From: an uncultured Ruminococcus sp.
GTDB taxonomy: Bacteria; Bacillota; Clostridia; Oscillospirales; Acutalibacteraceae
Reading direction: 5' to 3'
Length of the DNA stretch: 9,321 bases
Assembly (NCBI GenBank): GCA_902783815.1
Contig: CACZSM010000131.1
Coordinates: forward strand, 1-9,321
Part shown: piece by piece, positions 1-8,500 of the stretch
Numbering within the stretch: the first letter of the stretch is position 1
Layout: each line of letters begins with the position of its first letter
Notes under the pieces: model-generated
The model's database searches: none
Seen by the model: only the letters and a program-made list of their open reading frames with translations
What the model was told of the DNA's origin: nothing
Made by a program: the position numbers and the translations under genes

Positions 1-44
1 CGCTGTTTGCACTCTGTGCAGGCTAGTGTTATTTTTACTCTCAT
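1..44 (-). CDS. rpmG: 50S ribosomal protein L33, N-terminal fragment (runs off left edge)
   Basis: Structural protein of the large ribosomal subunit. Only 14 full codons are inside the window; they read MRVKITLACTECKQ. This matches the conserved start of bacterial L33, including Cys9 and Cys12 (C-x-x-C), the first half of the zinc-binding site of the 'C+' type L33; the second Cys pair would lie beyond the edge. The start is supported by GGGAGGT at 51-57, six bases upstream of ATG, and by a consensus promoter at 127-155. In Firmicutes rpmG is often followed by secE, nusG and rplK/rplA, so such genes may continue to the left (inference). Identity rests on a short stretch, but the motif, start signals and length fit well. 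Confidence 0.88.
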   Translation of the reverse strand, partial: MRVKITLACTECKQ

Positions 45-120
45 GACGGCACCTCCCGGTATTTCGGAATAATTTAGCCTCCCTCAAACAAGGCACAAAA
101 AAATAAGCCTCCTCTGAGGT
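45..120 (-). promoter_or_regulatory. 5' leader of rpmG with short hairpin and direct repeats
   Basis: The stretch of about 75 bases between the predicted transcription start (near 120) and the rpmG ATG holds several small signals. A 4-bp stem, CCTC/GAGG, has loop AGAG (119 to 108) and is followed after four bases by seven T residues (103-97), like a very weak terminator or pause site. Two near-identical direct repeats, GAGGAGGCT (114-106) and GAGGGAGGCT (85-76), lie in the leader. A CCG/CGG mini-stem sits just before the ribosome binding site. The ACCTC near the 5' end could also pair with the GAGGT of the ribosome binding site. All stems are short, so a regulatory role is inference; I do not recognise a named ribosomal-protein leader family. 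Confidence 0.35.
51..57 (-). promoter_or_regulatory. Ribosome binding site of rpmG
   Basis: GGGAGGT on the minus strand, six bases before the ATG at 44. It is a near-perfect Shine-Dalgarno sequence and fixes the start of the truncated L33 gene. Confidence 0.85.
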
Positions 121-126
121 ATATCT

Positions 127-155
127 ACTATACCACATTATTTTTCATTTGTCAA
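127..155 (-). promoter_or_regulatory. Sigma-A promoter of rpmG
   Basis: Minus strand: TTGACA (155-150), 17-base spacer, TATAGT (132-127) with a TGG extension immediately before the -10 box. The -35 box matches the consensus perfectly, with ideal spacing. Transcription would start near 120. The -35 box begins only four bases after the rlmI stop codon, so no classical terminator fits between the two genes and read-through from the upstream operon is possible. Confidence 0.85.
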
Positions 156-159
156 GCGT

Positions 160-1386
160 CTAAACCACCTGAAACAAATAAAATTTCAGATATTCTGTTT
201 CGGGTACATTACACAGCACAGGATGATCCGGTGACTGCTGACGGTATTCTATCCTTCTCAGCGATACATGAGCGTCCATTGCCGCTGAGCGCAGCATTTC
301 CTCAAAAAGCTGTTCAGACATAAAGTGTGAGCATGAGCAGGTCGCAAGATATCCTCCGAGGGGCAATAGCTTCATTGCGCGGAGGTTTATTTCCTTATAT
401 CCGCGCATTGCACTGTCAACCGTTGCCCTTGATTTTGTAAATGCCGGAGGATCAAGAATTATAAAGTCATATCCCTCTTTTCCCGACATGGATGTAAGCA
501 GGTCAAAGACATTCTCACACATAAAGTCCATTTTATCCTCAAGACCATTCAGCTGTGCATTTCTTCTTGCCATTTCAACGGCTTCTTCCGATATATCAAC
601 TGCACATACACGCTCTGCGCCGCCTTTTGCAGCATTAAGTGCAAAGGAACCCGTATGTGTAAAGCAGTCCAGGACTTTTCTTCCCCTTGCTATTTTTGCC
701 GCTGCAAGGCGGTTATATTTCTGATCGAGGAAAAATCCTGTCTTTTGTCCGTTTTCAAAATCTACATTGTACTTTATTCCATTTTCAGTAATTATTACGC
801 TTGTACTGTCCGGCTCTGTTTTCTCCGGCAAATGATAAAAGCCCTTATTCTGTACCATTCCTTCAAGCTCTCTGACCCTTACATCATTGCGCTCGAAAAT
901 TCCTCTTATAGGATATCCGTCCTCCTCAAGTACCTTTACAATAAGAGGGAAAATAATATCCTTTCTCATTTCGATGCCAAGTGAAAGGGTCTGTGTTACA
1001 AGTATATCATGGAACTTATCAACTGTAAGTCCCGGAAATGTATCCGCTTCTCCGAAAATTATACGGCAGCAGTCAAGATCACTGCCCATTACTGTTTTCC
1101 TGTACTCCCACGCATAACGCACACGACGCTCAAAGAACGGAATATCAAACTTATCATTTGTATTTTTAGATATGATCCTTATTCTTATTTTTGAATTATC
1201 ATTGTAAAAGCCTGTTCCCAGGTATCTGCCCTTTCCGCTGACGACATCTACGATATCGCCGTTCATAACATCCCCGTCAAGCTCCTTTATCTCCGCATCA
1301 TATACCCAGGGATGCCCTGCATTAAGACTGATCTCCGCCTTATGCGACACCTGAGCAACTGCATATCCTCTTTTTTTAAGTGACAT
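160..1386 (-). CDS. rlmI: Class I SAM-dependent rRNA (cytosine-C5) methyltransferase, RlmI family
   Basis: Cytoplasmic enzyme predicted to transfer a methyl group from S-adenosylmethionine to a cytosine in 23S rRNA; E. coli RlmI modifies C1962. The 408 residues are normal for the family. Order: an N-terminal PUA-like RNA-binding domain (about 1-75, with NAGHPWVY near 22-29), a linker domain, then a Rossmann methyltransferase domain. In the latter I see GQKTGFFLDQ at 213-222, SAM motif I VLDCFTHTGSFAL at 238-250, an acidic D264 after the next strand (AVDIS), motif IV DPPAF at 312-316 and the Cys-containing CSCSH at 350-354, which fits the catalytic cysteine of m5C enzymes. The start has GGAGG five bases upstream of ATG, 12 bases after the preceding stop. 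It is the last gene of the minus-strand run. Family is clear; the exact target base is inferred from E. coli. Confidence 0.9.
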   Translation of the reverse strand: MSLKKRGYAVAQVSHKAEISLNAGHPWVYDAEIKELDGDVMNGDIVDVVSGKGRYLGTGFYNDNSKIRIRIISKNTNDKFDIPFFERRVRYAWEYRKTVMGSDLDCCRIIFGEADTFPGLTVDKFHDILVTQTLSLGIEMRKDIIFPLIVKVLEEDGYPIRGIFERNDVRVRELEGMVQNKGFYHLPEKTEPDSTSVIITENGIKYNVDFENGQKTGFFLDQKYNRLAAAKIARGRKVLDCFTHTGSFALNAAKGGAERVCAVDISEEAVEMARRNAQLNGLEDKMDFMCENVFDLLTSMSGKEGYDFIILDPPAFTKSRATVDSAMRGYKEINLRAMKLLPLGGYLATCSCSHFMSEQLFEEMLRSAAMDAHVSLRRIEYRQQSPDHPVLCNVPETEYLKFYLFQVV

Positions 1387-1398
1387 CTTTTACCTCCG

Positions 1399-2634
1399 TT
1401 AAATGCTGTTTGCCGCAAGAAGCACCGCTGTTTTTCCCGTATGGAAATTAAGCCCTCCCTGCATCCATACTGCATAAGGCTCACGCAAAGGCGCATCCGC
1501 TGAAAGCTCTATTGACGAACCAAGTGTAAACGCTCCTGCTGCCATAATTACTTTGCTGTCGTATCCGGGCATATCCCACGGCTCCGGAACTACAAATGAA
1601 TCCACAGGTGATGCCGCCTGTATGCCCTGACAGAATGATATCAGTCTTTCAGGTGTTTCAAGCATTATTGCCTGTATGATATCCCCTCTTTCCTCATCGA
1701 AAAGCGGTGTTACTCCGAATCCCTTAAGTCCGAAAACTGCTGCTGCAAACACTGCTGTTTTCAGTGCTTCACCTGTAACATGGGGTGCATTGTATGTACC
1801 CATAAAAAGCTCCCTGTTATGTCCGAGTGTACATCCGATCTCTCTTCCTGTTCCGGGAGTAGTCATCCTGTAGGAGCAGTCCTCGACAAGTTTTTTCTTT
1901 CCGGCAATATAACCTCCTGTCGGCGCTATCCCACCGCCCGGATTCTTTATCAGAGAGCCTGCCATCAGGTCAACATACTTTCCCGGCGCATCTATCTCAA
2001 CATACTCCCCATAGCAGTTATCAAGCATTACAATACACTCCGGCGCAATACTGTGAGCAATTTCTGCTATTCTTCGTATGTCGTCACAAAGAAGCGTCGG
2101 ACGCAGTGAATACCCTCTTGAACGCTGTATATAAACCATCCTGGTATCAGGCTTTACAGCTGTTTTCATACCTTCAAAGTCAACTTTGCCATCCGCAAGC
2201 AGATCAAGCTGCTCATATTTTATTCCGAATTCCTTTAGCGAACCAGAGCTTTCACCGCCCGTACCGATAACTCCCTGCAGCGTATCATACGGCAGACCAG
2301 TAACTGAAAGCATCGTATCGCCCGGACGAAGAACACCAAAAAGTGCTACTGTCAGAGTATGCGTACCGCTTGCAAAGCTATGTCTTACAAGAGCATCCTC
2401 TGTATCGAAAACCTGTGCATAGATACTATCAAGAACATCTCTGCCCCTGTCGCCGTAGCCATATCCTGTAGAAGCAGTAAAGCAGCTCTCACTCACTCTT
2501 GCATCCTGAAAGGCTTTAAGCATTTTAAGCTGATTATATTCTGTTATCTCATTTATTCTTTCAAAAGCCGGAGCCGCAAGCTGCTCAGCTTTTTCACCTA
2601 TTTTCCTTGTTTCGTCTGATATATCAAAAAACAT
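1399..2634 (-). CDS. PLP-dependent methionine gamma-lyase / 'aluminium resistance' family protein (YnbB-like)
   Basis: Fold-type I pyridoxal-phosphate enzyme of the PF06838 family, typical of Firmicutes and often annotated as methionine gamma-lyase family or aluminium resistance protein; the physiological reaction is poorly established. Over 411 residues I see TGYGYGD at 56-62, the cofactor phosphate-binding type SGTHT at 89-93, LPYDTL at 114-119, D205 in MLDNCYGE (likely pairing with the pyridine nitrogen) and K230 in GSLIKNPGGG, the probable Schiff-base lysine. The C-terminal part ends with GGLNFHTGK near 393-401. I chose ATG 2634 because AAGGAG lies ten bases upstream; an in-frame ATG at 2679 would add a basic 15-residue extension with no good ribosome binding site. 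A 79-base gap without an evident terminator precedes it, and the rlmI start follows 12 bases after its stop. Confidence 0.87.
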   Translation of the reverse strand: MFFDISDETRKIGEKAEQLAAPAFERINEITEYNQLKMLKAFQDARVSESCFTASTGYGYGDRGRDVLDSIYAQVFDTEDALVRHSFASGTHTLTVALFGVLRPGDTMLSVTGLPYDTLQGVIGTGGESSGSLKEFGIKYEQLDLLADGKVDFEGMKTAVKPDTRMVYIQRSRGYSLRPTLLCDDIRRIAEIAHSIAPECIVMLDNCYGEYVEIDAPGKYVDLMAGSLIKNPGGGIAPTGGYIAGKKKLVEDCSYRMTTPGTGREIGCTLGHNRELFMGTYNAPHVTGEALKTAVFAAAVFGLKGFGVTPLFDEERGDIIQAIMLETPERLISFCQGIQAASPVDSFVVPEPWDMPGYDSKVIMAAGAFTLGSSIELSADAPLREPYAVWMQGGLNFHTGKTAVLLAANSI

Positions 2635-2713
2635 TTTCCTTTTTCTCCTTTTCAGAGGCACGACCGAAACTTTTATCATTTATTCCAATATCAAAAAGTA
2701 AGGCTGTACTCAA

Positions 2714-3457
2714 TCAGTTTATGTTTGCCTCCTGAATATCATAAAAGCCTACACTCTGATAAAAACTCTGATTCCTGCCCTTATCCCTCACTACGAATAT
2801 ATCACGGCTGCCAAGCTCTGCAATAAGTCCCTGTATGCAGCGGCTGCCATATCCTCTGCGGCGGTACTCCGGAGATGTACAGACTCCTCCGATAACAGCA
2901 GCCGTTTCAGAAAGCGCTGTTGTCATACAAAATGATACCGGAATTCCGTCTGCAATAATATAATTGCAAAGCGCCGTACCATGACGCAGACAATGTGAAA
3001 GCTCCGGCAGAAACACCTCATACTCCGGTACAAAAAGATCATCGCAGCGACAGCTTTTCATCAGTCTGTATATATCCGTAAAAGGTATCTCGTCATATTC
3101 CGGCAAAACTGACTTAAAGCCTGCATTACCATTATATTTCATAACAACAGCAGAACTATTTTTTCTTCCGTCCGGAGCATCTCTGCTTACTATACTGCTG
3201 CACCCGACCACACCGGCAAACTCCATAAGCTCATCCATGTCGGCTTTATCCGTATAAAATACAGTAAGCTCCCCACCGCTTTTTGCAAGAGCCGCCACCG
3301 CTTTTCCGCTGCCGTCATACTGCAGCCAGAACAGCATATCCTTATCTATGCCATACCAGCTGCGGAAAAGACTGTATATCCGGCAGGCTGTAAAATCCGC
3401 AGCGGAACACAGATCTGAAAGTATTTCAGCATTGCTTTCATCAATAAGTCTTATCAT
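2714..3457 (-). CDS. GNAT-family N-acetyltransferase
   Basis: Predicted cytoplasmic acetyl-CoA-dependent acyltransferase of 247 residues; substrate unknown. The catalytic GNAT core is C-terminal: strand 4 and motif A read GVCTSPEYRRRGYGSRCI at 191-208, with the acetyl-CoA pyrophosphate loop R-R-G-Y-G, and motif B is NQSFYQSVGF at 229-238. The first 120 or so residues are a less conserved half, as in several two-domain GNATs of Clostridia. I chose ATG 3457 because GGAG lies upstream at a spacing of about ten bases; a TTG at 3478 in the same frame would add seven residues and has weaker support. The gene overlaps the end of the upstream M42 peptidase by 17 bases, so translation is probably coupled. 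Acetylation of a peptide or amino acid made by its neighbours is possible but is inference. Confidence 0.87.
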   Translation of the reverse strand: MIRLIDESNAEILSDLCSAADFTACRIYSLFRSWYGIDKDMLFWLQYDGSGKAVAALAKSGGELTVFYTDKADMDELMEFAGVVGCSSIVSRDAPDGRKNSSAVVMKYNGNAGFKSVLPEYDEIPFTDIYRLMKSCRCDDLFVPEYEVFLPELSHCLRHGTALCNYIIADGIPVSFCMTTALSETAAVIGGVCTSPEYRRRGYGSRCIQGLIAELGSRDIFVVRDKGRNQSFYQSVGFYDIQEANIN

Positions 3458-4478
3458 TTCCGGCGATCTCCGATGCAAGAATTCTCACAATTTCCGATAC
3501 AGCCTCTGCATCTGATATACGGATAAGCGCCGCGCTGCCGTGAAGATATCTGCAAGGTACTGATACAGCAATAGTGCGTACTCCGCCCCTTGAACGGTGA
3601 ATAGCGCCAGCGTCATTGCCGCCGGCTATCATTGTTTTTGTCTGTGCCGGTATATTATTCTCACGGGCAAGGCGCATTGCCATATCATAGTATTCCTTAT
3701 CGTATATAGTCGATCTGTCCATAAATGACACTACCGCGCCGCCGCCTGCAAGACATACTCTCTTTTCTCCCTCCGAAAAAGGAACATCAGCAGCAGTTGT
3801 AGCCTCAATAACAATTGCGCTGTCAGGCGCTACAGTATATGCAGCGCAGGCTGAACCCCTCAGTCCGACCTCCTCCTGCACACAGAATGTAAAATACATA
3901 TCATACGGCAGCTCTGATCTTATCATTTCTATCATTACAAGACAGCCGAAACGATCATCTATAGCCTTAGAAATAATGCGTCCTTCGCTGTCATCATAGA
4001 AGCTGTCAAACACTATGCTGTCGCCGGGGCGTACATATTTTAGCGCTTCTTCCTTTGAGCAGACCCCGATATCTATTGACAGTGAATCCATCTTCGGACA
4101 TTTTTTCTTCTCATCCGCACTCAGAAGATGCAGCGGCTTTGAACATACTATACCACTTATCTTATTTTTTCCCACAAGCACCTGTCCGGCAAAAACGGCG
4201 CTGTCATTTATGCCGCCTACAGGAGCAAATTTAAGCATACCTTCGGAGGTTATATCCGTAACAATAAAACCCACCTCATCCATATGAGCAGATATCATCA
4301 GTTTTGTTTTTGCTCTTTCCCTGCCCTTTCTGAACACTATAAGATTTCCCATTGCATCTGTGTACATTTCATCGGCATAGGGGCGTATTTCATCTTCTAT
4401 TATGGCTCTGACTCTGCTTTCATCTCCTGATATTCCGTCTGCTGTACAGAGCCTTTTCAGTAATTCCAGGTCAGACAT
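3441..4478 (-). CDS. M42 family metallo-aminopeptidase (copy A)
   Basis: Cytoplasmic dinuclear metal aminopeptidase of the TET/glutamyl aminopeptidase type (often annotated endoglucanase M or cellulase M), expected to trim short peptides from the N-terminus and to form dodecameric tetrahedral cages. All catalytic positions are visible in 345 residues: H65 and D67 in SAHMDEVG, bridging D174 in AIDDRFG, general base E202 and metal ligand E203 in QEEVGLRG, E225 in VIEATTAAD (Asp in many members; Glu is a known variant as I recall), and H313 in RYLHGSA. The PDZ-like lid domain lies between about 70 and 165. RYLHG is slightly unusual, since RYxHS is more common. The start has GGGAGG about nine bases upstream and overlaps the stop of the next M42 gene by eight bases. 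Specificity cannot be read from sequence. Confidence 0.92.
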   Translation of the reverse strand: MSDLELLKRLCTADGISGDESRVRAIIEDEIRPYADEMYTDAMGNLIVFRKGRERAKTKLMISAHMDEVGFIVTDITSEGMLKFAPVGGINDSAVFAGQVLVGKNKISGIVCSKPLHLLSADEKKKCPKMDSLSIDIGVCSKEEALKYVRPGDSIVFDSFYDDSEGRIISKAIDDRFGCLVMIEMIRSELPYDMYFTFCVQEEVGLRGSACAAYTVAPDSAIVIEATTAADVPFSEGEKRVCLAGGGAVVSFMDRSTIYDKEYYDMAMRLARENNIPAQTKTMIAGGNDAGAIHRSRGGVRTIAVSVPCRYLHGSAALIRISDAEAVSEIVRILASEIAGNDKTY

Positions 4479-5484
4479 TCCGTATTCCCTCCCCCATCAC
4501 ATAATCTGACAGAATAACCGCACAGGCTTCTATATCTCCAACAGAAACACATTCCGTCTGAGTGTGCATATTCTTTTCCGGTACAGATATAACTCCGCAT
4601 GGGATTCCACCTGCTGTAACTGCTATACCATCTGCATTTGTTCCCGTACCGCCGCCATCAACCTCAAAATCACAGTTTATATTCCTGTTTTCTGCGATGC
4701 TGATAAGCCTGTCCGTAATATTTTTTGACAGCACAGGAGCTATGCTTATTATACCTCCGCAGCCGACAGCACCGCTTTTATCCGAGGGTACTCCGTCCTG
4801 CTTTGCAAATCCGACATCCACTACAACTGCTTCATCCGGCTGTAAAATAAACGCTGCTGTTTTTGCGCCGCTTTCATTAGTTTCCTCCTGAGAGGAAAAT
4901 ACAAACGATACACGGCATGGAGGCTGATTTTCCCTGAGCATTTCAGCGCATTTTACAAGCACTGCGCAGCCGGCTCTGTTATCAAGCGCAGATACTGCTA
5001 TACGATCATTAAGCAGCTCCCTGAATTTACTTTTCAGTATAACGCTGTCGCCTGTTTTTACAAGTTCCCTTACTCTTTCAGTCGGCAGACCTGTATCTAC
5101 TCTTATCTTACTGCGGTCAAGTCCGCTGTCATCCTTATCAAGATGCGGCGGCATAGTGCATATAACTCCCATTATGCCATTTCCCACAGTAACTGCCTTT
5201 CCCGGAAGTGAGCGCAGATCAATTCCGCCTACAGGCTCCACGCATAAAAAGCCATTCTCATCAATATATGTCACAGTAAGACCTATCCTGTCAATATGAG
5301 CATCAAGCATTATATGATAACTGCTTTCATTACTGCACATTTCTGCAATGACTGTTCCTGTCGTAAGAGTCCTGATCTTGCAGAAGTCTCCCAACAGTTG
5401 TTTTACGATATCTGACATTTCATTTTCTCTGCCGGAGATACCCTTCTCAGCACAAAGTATTTCAAGTATTTTTTTAGTATCCAT
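4471..5484 (-). CDS. M42 family metallo-aminopeptidase (copy B)
   Basis: Second M42 aminopeptidase, paralogous to its downstream neighbour but clearly diverged. Counting from the upstream ATG at 5496, the metal and catalytic residues are H67 and D69 in DAHIDRIG, D172 in ALDNRAG, E204/E205 in SQEETNESG, D227 in VVVDVGFA, and H311 in NMHTQTE; all are intact, so it should be active. The prototypic H-x-D, E-E and M-H-T forms make it a more standard M42 than copy A. I prefer ATG 5484 (337 residues) because GGGAG sits five bases before it; ATG 5496 would place four extra residues over that site. It begins 30 bases after the ABC transporter stop and overlaps the next gene by eight bases, indicating co-transcription and coupled translation. 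The two copies may co-assemble as mixed cages, as known for archaeal TET enzymes (inference). Confidence 0.92.
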   Translation of the reverse strand: MDTKKILEILCAEKGISGRENEMSDIVKQLLGDFCKIRTLTTGTVIAEMCSNESSYHIMLDAHIDRIGLTVTYIDENGFLCVEPVGGIDLRSLPGKAVTVGNGIMGVICTMPPHLDKDDSGLDRSKIRVDTGLPTERVRELVKTGDSVILKSKFRELLNDRIAVSALDNRAGCAVLVKCAEMLRENQPPCRVSFVFSSQEETNESGAKTAAFILQPDEAVVVDVGFAKQDGVPSDKSGAVGCGGIISIAPVLSKNITDRLISIAENRNINCDFEVDGGGTGTNADGIAVTAGGIPCGVISVPEKNMHTQTECVSVGDIEACAVILSDYVMGEGIRNV

Positions 5485-5514
5485 TTTTTCTCCCATAACT
5501 TTCAGAGGTTCCCT

Positions 5515-8500
5515 TTATTCAGTTCTCAGTGCAACGACCGGATCCTTCTTTGCGGCGCTTCCTGACGGAATTATGCCTGCAATAAGCGTCAGCAAAACAC
5601 TTATTATAATCAGTATTACTGCTGTTATCGGCGGCAGATATGCGCTGAGATTATTTATTTCTGTCAGAGAATGTACAATAATGTTTATCGGAATACACAG
5701 CAAATAGGTTATTATTACTCCCAACAGACCCGATGTAAAGCCTATTATCACCGTTTCCGCATTGAACATACTCGACACATTTTTCTTTGATGCGCCGATA
5801 GCGCGAAGTATTCCTATTTCCTTTGTTCTTTCCTGAACTGATATCAGGGTTATTACTCCTATCATTATTGATGACACTATCAGCGATACCGCAACAAAAG
5901 CGATCAGTATATATGTTATTGCATTGATTATCATTGTAACAGATGACATCATCAGACCAACATAATCCGTATATTGTATCTCCTGCATATCATCCACACT
6001 CTCATTATACTCCTTTATAGCTTCCTCAATAACATCCTTATCCGCAAATGATGCCGCATAAAGACTTATCATATCAGGGTTATCTATTTCAACATAGCCT
6101 AATTTTTTCAGATTATCCTCATATGTTGATGACGAAAAATCCACTACACTGCTGTAAAGCTCTGCACATTTCTCATCATCATAGTCCTTTATTTCCTTGT
6201 CAAGTTCTGCTGCAAGCTCGCTGTCAGACTTTGAGGAATATTTTTCCTTTGCCTTCATTGCATACTGTATCTTAAATTCTTCCTCTATCATCTGAACATA
6301 AAGCTCTTTCAGTTCTTCATCGCCCATTGCAACTATATACTTTTTTATACTGCTTTCGTCCATTCCCATTCTGCTGCTCATCGCCTTGGATATGGACTTT
6401 TCAATATCGCTCCTTGATATTGAATCTGTTTTTTCATCTGAATATTTTTTTATTTCATCCTCTGTCGGCTCACTCTTTATTTTTATGAACAGGTCTGCCT
6501 TCTCGGATTTTGACATACTGCTGACATATTCCCTGAAATCATCCGCTCTGTTCTTTGTTCCGTTGCCATCAGAGGTTTCCTTGAACGGCAGTCCTGTAAA
6601 GATATCCTTTGCAGGATTATCAAGCTGTGCCCTTATCGCTCCGGACTGCTCAGCCGATTTTATTATATACTCCGTCAGCTTATGAGTATAGCCTATATGA
6701 CCGTTAGCTCCTGTTGAAACTGCATCCTCATTCGGCTTTACTACACCGCAGACCTTCAGCGAAATTCCTTTTTCATACAGATACTTCATTCCTGCTTCAC
6801 TTTTGCGCAGATCCTTATATGTGTCTGTATTGTCATCGTAAGCATAGCAATCGGACGGAAGCACTGTTCGGAACTCCATATTGCAAAGCTCTTCATAGCT
6901 CCAGCTTTTAGCCTCATATTCAACACTCTCCATATTGAATGCGGCGTCAAGCATATCCTTTATCTCTTTTTCAGGTCTCAGACCAAGCGCATAAAGTGTA
7001 AGATCACTGAGTTCGTTATTTTCATCGACGAACAGCACTACCTCATTGTAGTCATTCGGCCATGTGCCGTATAGCAGATCATACTGCTCCTCAATAACAG
7101 GATTCACGGACTTTCCATTATCTCCCGGAAGAAGCTCCTTCCATGTCTTTGAACCGGATGTGAGCATAGAATCCATTGTTCCCATCGTCATGGAATCCCT
7201 CAAAGCCACCAGCGACTGCATATCAGATCCGAGATAATCGCTCATAAGTTCAGTGAGCAGATTCTGCGCATCCGATATTATTATCTTCCCGTCAACACTT
7301 TTTGTATATACAGCCATATTCGTATTGTAGGAATACTTTACTCCTGATATAGCCTTGTGAAGCTTACTGTTTTTATCGCTTCTTTCCTTTTCAAGATATG
7401 CCTTGAATGCTTTAAGGTCATTTTTATCCTCTTCAATACTGTTCATAGCATTTATAAGATCATATACCATTGCTTTCTGATATACAGCATCATTTTCATG
7501 ATCCTGCGTAGATTCAGCCTTTCCCATAAAGTTGGTTATCAGAGAGCTTGTATCAACATGACTCGCCTCAAGCGAAAGTGGATACGATGAAAGTGTCTGT
7601 TCCTGTACACTGTCGATATACATTGTCGTACCCTGTGAAACAGCATATATAAGGGCAATTCCTATAATACCGATAGACCCGGCAAAGCTGGTCAGAACAG
7701 TCCTGCCCTTTTTCGTGAACAGGTTGTTCAGAGACAGCCCGAACGATGTCGCAAATGACATTGACGGCAATTTCTTCTTTCTTGCCTTTTCAGCCTCATG
7801 CTTTTTCTTGTCGGCATCAGTTTCCTTTTGTATCTCCTCATCAGAAAGCGGGGCGCTGTCGGAAACAATAACACCATCAAGCATCCGCACTATTCTTGTT
7901 GAATATTTCTCCGCAAGCTCAGGGTTATGAGTTACCATAATTACAAGCCTGTCTTTTGCGATATCCTTTAGAATATCCATTACCTGAACGCTTGTTTCAG
8001 TATCAAGAGCGCCGGTAGGTTCATCTGCAAGTATAATATCCGGATCATTTACAATAGCACGGGCAATCGCTACTCTCTGGCACTGACCGCCCGACATTTC
8101 TCCGGGCTTTTTCTTTAACTGGCTGCCAAGACCTACTCTTTCAAGTGCTTCCACAGCTCTTCTGTGCCTTTCATTTTTAGATACACCGGAAAGTGTAAGT
8201 GCAAGCTCTACATTTTTGAGGACTGTCTGATGCGGAATCAGGTTATAGCTCTGAAAAACGAAGCCTATAGAATAATTCCTGTAGGCATCCCAGTCACGGT
8301 CTTTATACTGTTTTGTTGAAATACCATTAATAATAAGATCGCCGTCAGTATAGTGGTCAAGACCGCCCACAATATTAAGCATTGTAGTCTTGCCACACCC
8401 AGAGGGGCCAAGAATTGAGACAAATTCATTTTTTCTGAATTTAAGGTCAATACCCTTAAGCGCGTGGACGCTTTCGCTGCCTGTCGGATAGACCTTTGTA

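Noticed and set aside
2632..2679. Longer start (ATG 2679) for the PLP enzyme
   Set aside because: Would add a basic 15-residue extension without a good ribosome binding site; AAGGAG ten bases before ATG 2634 fits much better.
3455..3478. TTG start at 3478 for the GNAT gene
   Set aside because: ATG 3457 has GGAG at acceptable spacing and a normal start codon; the extension falls inside the upstream peptidase gene.
5482..5496. ATG 5496 as start of M42 copy B
   Set aside because: Its nearest Shine-Dalgarno-like bases are about 12 away, while GGGAG directly precedes ATG 5484. The four-residue difference does not alter the protein identity.
5348..5707. 119-residue plus-strand open frame spanning the ABC/M42 junction
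   Set aside because: Antisense to two well-supported genes and without family motifs or translation signals. The same holds for the other plus-strand frames between 488 and 7930.
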